Shown here: positions 40,801 to 42,013 of the stretch, one piece after another
Numbering within the stretch: position 1 is the stretch's first letter
Layout of the letters: every line of letters begins with the position of its first letter
From: Nocardia asiatica NBRC 100129
GTDB taxonomy: Bacteria > Actinomycetota > Actinomycetes > Mycobacteriales > Mycobacteriaceae
Assembly (NCBI RefSeq): GCF_000308415.1
Contig: NZ_BAFS01000244.1
Span: 1-42,013 of the forward strand
Reading direction: 5' to 3'
Length of the DNA: 42,013 bases
Notes under the pieces: generated by a model
The model's input: only the letters and a program-made list of their open reading frames with translations
What the model was told of the DNA's origin: nothing
Database searches by the model: none
Program-made: the position numbers and the translations under genes

Positions 40801-42013
40801 TCCCCGTCCACGTGCGAGCGCAGCACCAGGGTGTTGACGAACATGCCGATCACGTCGTCGAGCTCGGCTTCGCCGCGGCCCGCGATGGGCGTGCCGACGG
40901 CGATGTCGTCGGTGCCGGACATCCGCGCGAGGAACAGCGCGAGCGCGGCGTGCACGACCATGAACAGCGTCGCGTTCTGCTCCCTGGCGATCTCGGTGAG
41001 CATCCGGTGCAGCTCGCCGGAGATCGGGAACACCACGCGCCCACCGGCGAACGACTGCGTCGTCGGACGCGGCCGGTCGGCGGGCAGGTTCAGCTCGTCG
41101 GGCAGCCCGGCAAGCGCGGTGCGCCAGTACTCGGCCTGCTGCGAGATCAGGCTCTCCGGGTCGGCCTCGGAGCCGAGCACCTCGCGCTGCCAGAGGCTGA
41201 AGTCGGCGTACTGCACCGGCAGCGGCGCCCAGCCCGGCTCCACGCCGGCCGAGCGGGCCGCGTAGGCCAGCATCACGTCGCGGGTCAGCGGGCCCATCGA
41301 CCAGCCGTCCGCGCTGATGTGATGCGCGACGAACACGAGCACATACGCTGTGCCGGCTTCCGCCCCGCCGCCCGCGTCCGTGACGCGGAACAGCTTGGCC
41401 CGCAACGGAACCTCGGTGGTCACGTCGAATCCGGCCGAGACCACCTCGATGATCCGGTGCCGGATGTCCTCGGGCGCGACCGCTTCGGGCGTCAGGTCCG
41501 GCACGGCCCGGTCGACGGGCACGATCACCTGATGCGCCGTGCCGTCGTGTTCGGGGTAGACGGTGCGCAGCGTCTCGTGCCTGCTCACCACATCCCCGAC
41601 CGCGAGTTGCAGCGCCTCGACATCCAGTTCGCCGGTGAGCCGCACGGCCACCGGGATGTTGTTCACCGCCGAGGCGGTGTCGAACTGGTTGAGGAACCAC
41701 ATGCGCTGCTGCGCCAGCGACAGCGGGATGCGCTCCGGACGCGGACCGGCCACCAGCTCGCGGCGGCCACCGGCGCCCGCGTGCTGCTCGACCTTGGCGG
41801 CGAGCCCGGCGACGGTGGATGCTTCGAACAGCACACGCACCGGCACCCGGGCGTCCAGCGCCGCGCCGATCCGCGCGGCGACCTGCGTCGCCAACAGCGA
41901 GTTACCACCCAGGGCGAAGAAATCGTCATCCGCACCGACACGCTCGACACCCAGCACCTCGGCGAACACGCCGGCCACGATCTCCTCGACCGGGGTCGAA
42001 GGCGCACGGAAAG
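34860..42013 (-). CDS. Non-ribosomal peptide synthetase, 3' part (T-C-A-T-E-C-A*)
   Basis: The frame is open from the window edge to a stop at 34860, over 2380 residues, so the true start is outside; the first in-window Met-like codon is an internal valine. Domain order: carrier (FFALGGNSLL); condensation (LAQQRMWFLNQFD, HHISADGWS); adenylation with IYTSGSTGMPKG, AYGPTETTI and PVGKLDRKALP; second carrier (LGGDSILSIQL); epimerization (HHFVVDGVSW, SFNYLGRM); condensation (LSPLQSGLLFHAM, HHILLDGWS); then about 265 residues of a decayed adenylation domain. There is no thioesterase. The product should carry a D-residue from the complete module; I do not predict which. A hairpin follows. Confidence 0.95.
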   Translation of the reverse strand, partial: FRAPSTPVEEIVAGVFAEVLGVERVGADDDFFALGGNSLLATQVAARIGAALDARVPVRVLFEASTVAGLAAKVEQHAGAGGRRELVAGPRPERIPLSLAQQRMWFLNQFDTASAVNNIPVAVRLTGELDVEALQLAVGDVVSRHETLRTVYPEHDGTAHQVIVPVDRAVPDLTPEAVAPEDIRHRIIEVVSAGFDVTTEVPLRAKLFRVTDAGGGAEAGTAYVLVFVAHHISADGWSMGPLTRDVMLAYAARSAGVEPGWAPLPVQYADFSLWQREVLGSEADPESLISQQAEYWRTALAGLPDELNLPADRPRPTTQSFAGGRVVFPISGELHRMLTEIAREQNATLFMVVHAALALFLARMSGTDDIAVGTPIAGRGEAELDDVIGMFVNTLVLRSHVDGDLTFDQFLARTKDADLQAFAHADLPFERLVELLNPERSTARHPLFQVALSFENLPESSFELPGLHVGAVDFDVDTAKFDLSLTIREAGENPDDAGMYAEFSFARDLFDDETVRVFAERFTRLLTAITTDRQTPIGDLPLLDKAEFHLLTHVQGEDVMATGLLPDLLQYGARLDPEQIAVRYQGRSITYRELDEYSSRLARVLISRGVGPERIVALSFPRSYEMVAAFWAVAKAGGAHVPVDPTYPEDRMRHMVNDSGAVIGITASEYVDRLPRDVEWLRIDDPALGELVESQSAEQVTDADRISSLAMRHPAYVIYTSGSTGMPKGVTVTHAGMGGLVGVATDLYQLESHHRFLHICSPSFDPSVLEWLCAAYTGATLVVVPSTIIGGPDLAELLRTERVSHTIITPAVLGTVDPEGMEALEVASVGGDVTTPELLAKWWPGRKYFNAYGPTETTIISSYAQLTPGRHITIGRPVRGMSALVLDNRLNPVPPGVAGELYLAGGALARGYHNRPDLTAERFVANPWSTEGARMYRTGDVVRWFAEPGERAGNAALPSVPWQLDYVGRSDFQVKIRGFRIELGEIDTVLAGHEDVEYAITIGRKTEAGATILVSYVLAAPGREIDTARLTEYASRSLPPHMVPTAIVVIDEIPLTPVGKLDRKALPEPDLAPREFRAPASEVEAVIAEVFAEVLGVDQIGLDDSFFALGGDSILSIQLVSRAKARGVLFTPRDVFERRSVASLAEIAALGTGAEQAKLEELPGGGVGEIPLTPIMRQILGSGSSYQRFSQTMALRLPDGIDRETLVATIAAVFDHHDVLRSRLRRTGADWTFEALPHGAVDVDALVRRVELPADIDDAELDRVATEALDGAMGGLDPANAAMAQFVWFAFARPDSVTTQGDADAAVGHRARRDVLLIVAHHFVVDGVSWRILIPDLAVAWSQLVAGQPVTLPAGGTSMRRWAHSLVEAASAPERIAELPFWQQVSATPDPLLGERPFDPAVDTFATVERVEVTVPAEVTDAVLTAIPGLYRGGVNDGLLSALAMAVARWRGDGSDAALVKLEGHGREEDVVPGADLSRTVGWFTSAYPVRLDLAGADLADAFAGGAALGEIVKSIKEQLLAVPDKGLGYGLLRQLNPETAASLGSSGQISFNYLGRMSAGEIPEQLAEIGWVPVADLGQLDVDMDLDMPANATIDINAIVTDSEEGPSLGASFAFPTGLLNRERVQEFAELWVEALTALATHARRPDAGGFTPSDMSLVRVRQHDIEQWERTYPALSEVWPLSPLQSGLLFHAMMTQSTVDVYTMQAVVDLGGALDAARLRAAAQGIVDRYPNLRTAFVTDADGQAVQVVLDRVEAPWREVDLTDLPAEQRTAELRRQVAAEQATHFDMATPPLIRFTLFRSDSAQWHLAITTHHILLDGWSMPLLMRDMLVLYAVRGDQTALPRVASYRNFLGWLAGRDRDASLRAWAAALEGVEEPTQLAPQPRATENYEIGKVVTELDADRTRRITKHAAELGVTVNTLVQAAWGILLGRLTGRGDVVFGATVSGRPAELPGVESMVGLFINTLPVRLRIDDRQTIGELLARLQGDQAGLLEHHYVGLTDIQRVAGTGSLFDTLLVFESYPMDKEAISAASSIDGMSVTGVGVNDATHYPLTLLVMAEATIELTLKYLGSRFTAEEVETLAERLVRVLDALLGDADALVGDIDILDEGERARLLVESGVAAGASTPEPVGRVGARTVAKVLAEVVEEDPEAPALLAGDDEVAFHALDRRSSQLARVLIDRGAGPGDVVAVTLPRSVDAVVAVWAVQKAGAACLFAGDLTADQLTAAGAGYGISAEPVTDSDIHWVALGDAQVSQDIAAAAAHPVSYADRVRPLGEEHPAFVVATADGVVAITQSEALDEAERVREEHEIDYESTTYTTAVSGRAAVLEFLTSATAGALSVVAIGDLDTDLTEGEVTHWFTRPGEATDAADAEITIVIAE

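Noticed and set aside
41976..41978. Apparent start codon of the NRPS
   Set aside because: The codon is GTG inside VEEIVAGVFAEVLGV, the normal start region of a carrier domain, and the frame stays open to the window edge, so the gene begins outside.

Overview
The window is very GC-rich actinobacterial DNA. An MspA-type outer-membrane porin gene, a DyP/encapsulin pair, a WS/DGAT-like acyltransferase, many TetR regulators, leaderless-style promoters and a large NRPS gene point to a mycolic-acid actinomycete, most likely Nocardia. The genus is inferred from gene content and protein style, not from a marker gene. I saw no rRNA, tRNA, CRISPR array or insertion sequence.

Layout. 1-3.8 kb: a 5' part of an AidB-like acyl-CoA dehydrogenase with an upstream TetR gene, divergent from a crotonase/acyltransferase pair. 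4.1-7.4 kb: MspA porin, then a pyridoxamine-oxidase-like gene divergent from a MocR regulator, then a DUF2630 gene. 7.4-13.5 kb: housekeeping metabolism, with a flavin disulfide oxidoreductase, a carboxylesterase, an Fpg/Nei glycosylase, cobF, and thyA-folA. 13.6-18.3 kb: a cupin, a DyP peroxidase carrying an encapsulation tail plus its encapsulin shell, a small membrane protein, and a two-domain TerD-like protein with a repetitive Pro-rich linker.

18.3-24.2 kb is a TetR-controlled nitrogen operon: an APC permease, two DUF1989 proteins (the family of carboxyguanidine deiminase CgdAB), and a urea/guanidine-carboxylase-type carboxyltransferase that lacks both the biotin carboxylase and the biotin carrier domains. 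Two matching operator-like boxes lie in the divergent promoter region. 24.2-28.2 kb: epoxide hydrolase, WYL regulator, a decayed RidA-like gene, an NmrA-type SDR, and a deletion scar joining the C-terminal ends of an oxidoreductase and a TetR regulator, then MarR.

28.2-31.8 kb: an SGNH hydrolase divergent from MarR through mirrored promoter arms, then a TetR gene divergent from a peroxiredoxin-like/DUF1772/YHS operon with a clear palindromic operator. 31.8-34.7 kb: a lower-GC block with a WhiJ-type XRE regulator, DUF6879 and a small partner protein, an orphan resolvase-like domain and a Uma2 protein. 34.8 kb to the end: the 3' part of an NRPS (T-C-A-T-E-C and a decayed terminal A domain), closed by a perfect 17-bp hairpin.

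The strongest candidates for something less described are the carboxyltransferase-only CgdAB-type operon, the NRPS terminal pseudo-adenylation domain, and the mirrored regulatory arms at 28.2 kb. The encapsulin-DyP pair is a clear but known type of system.
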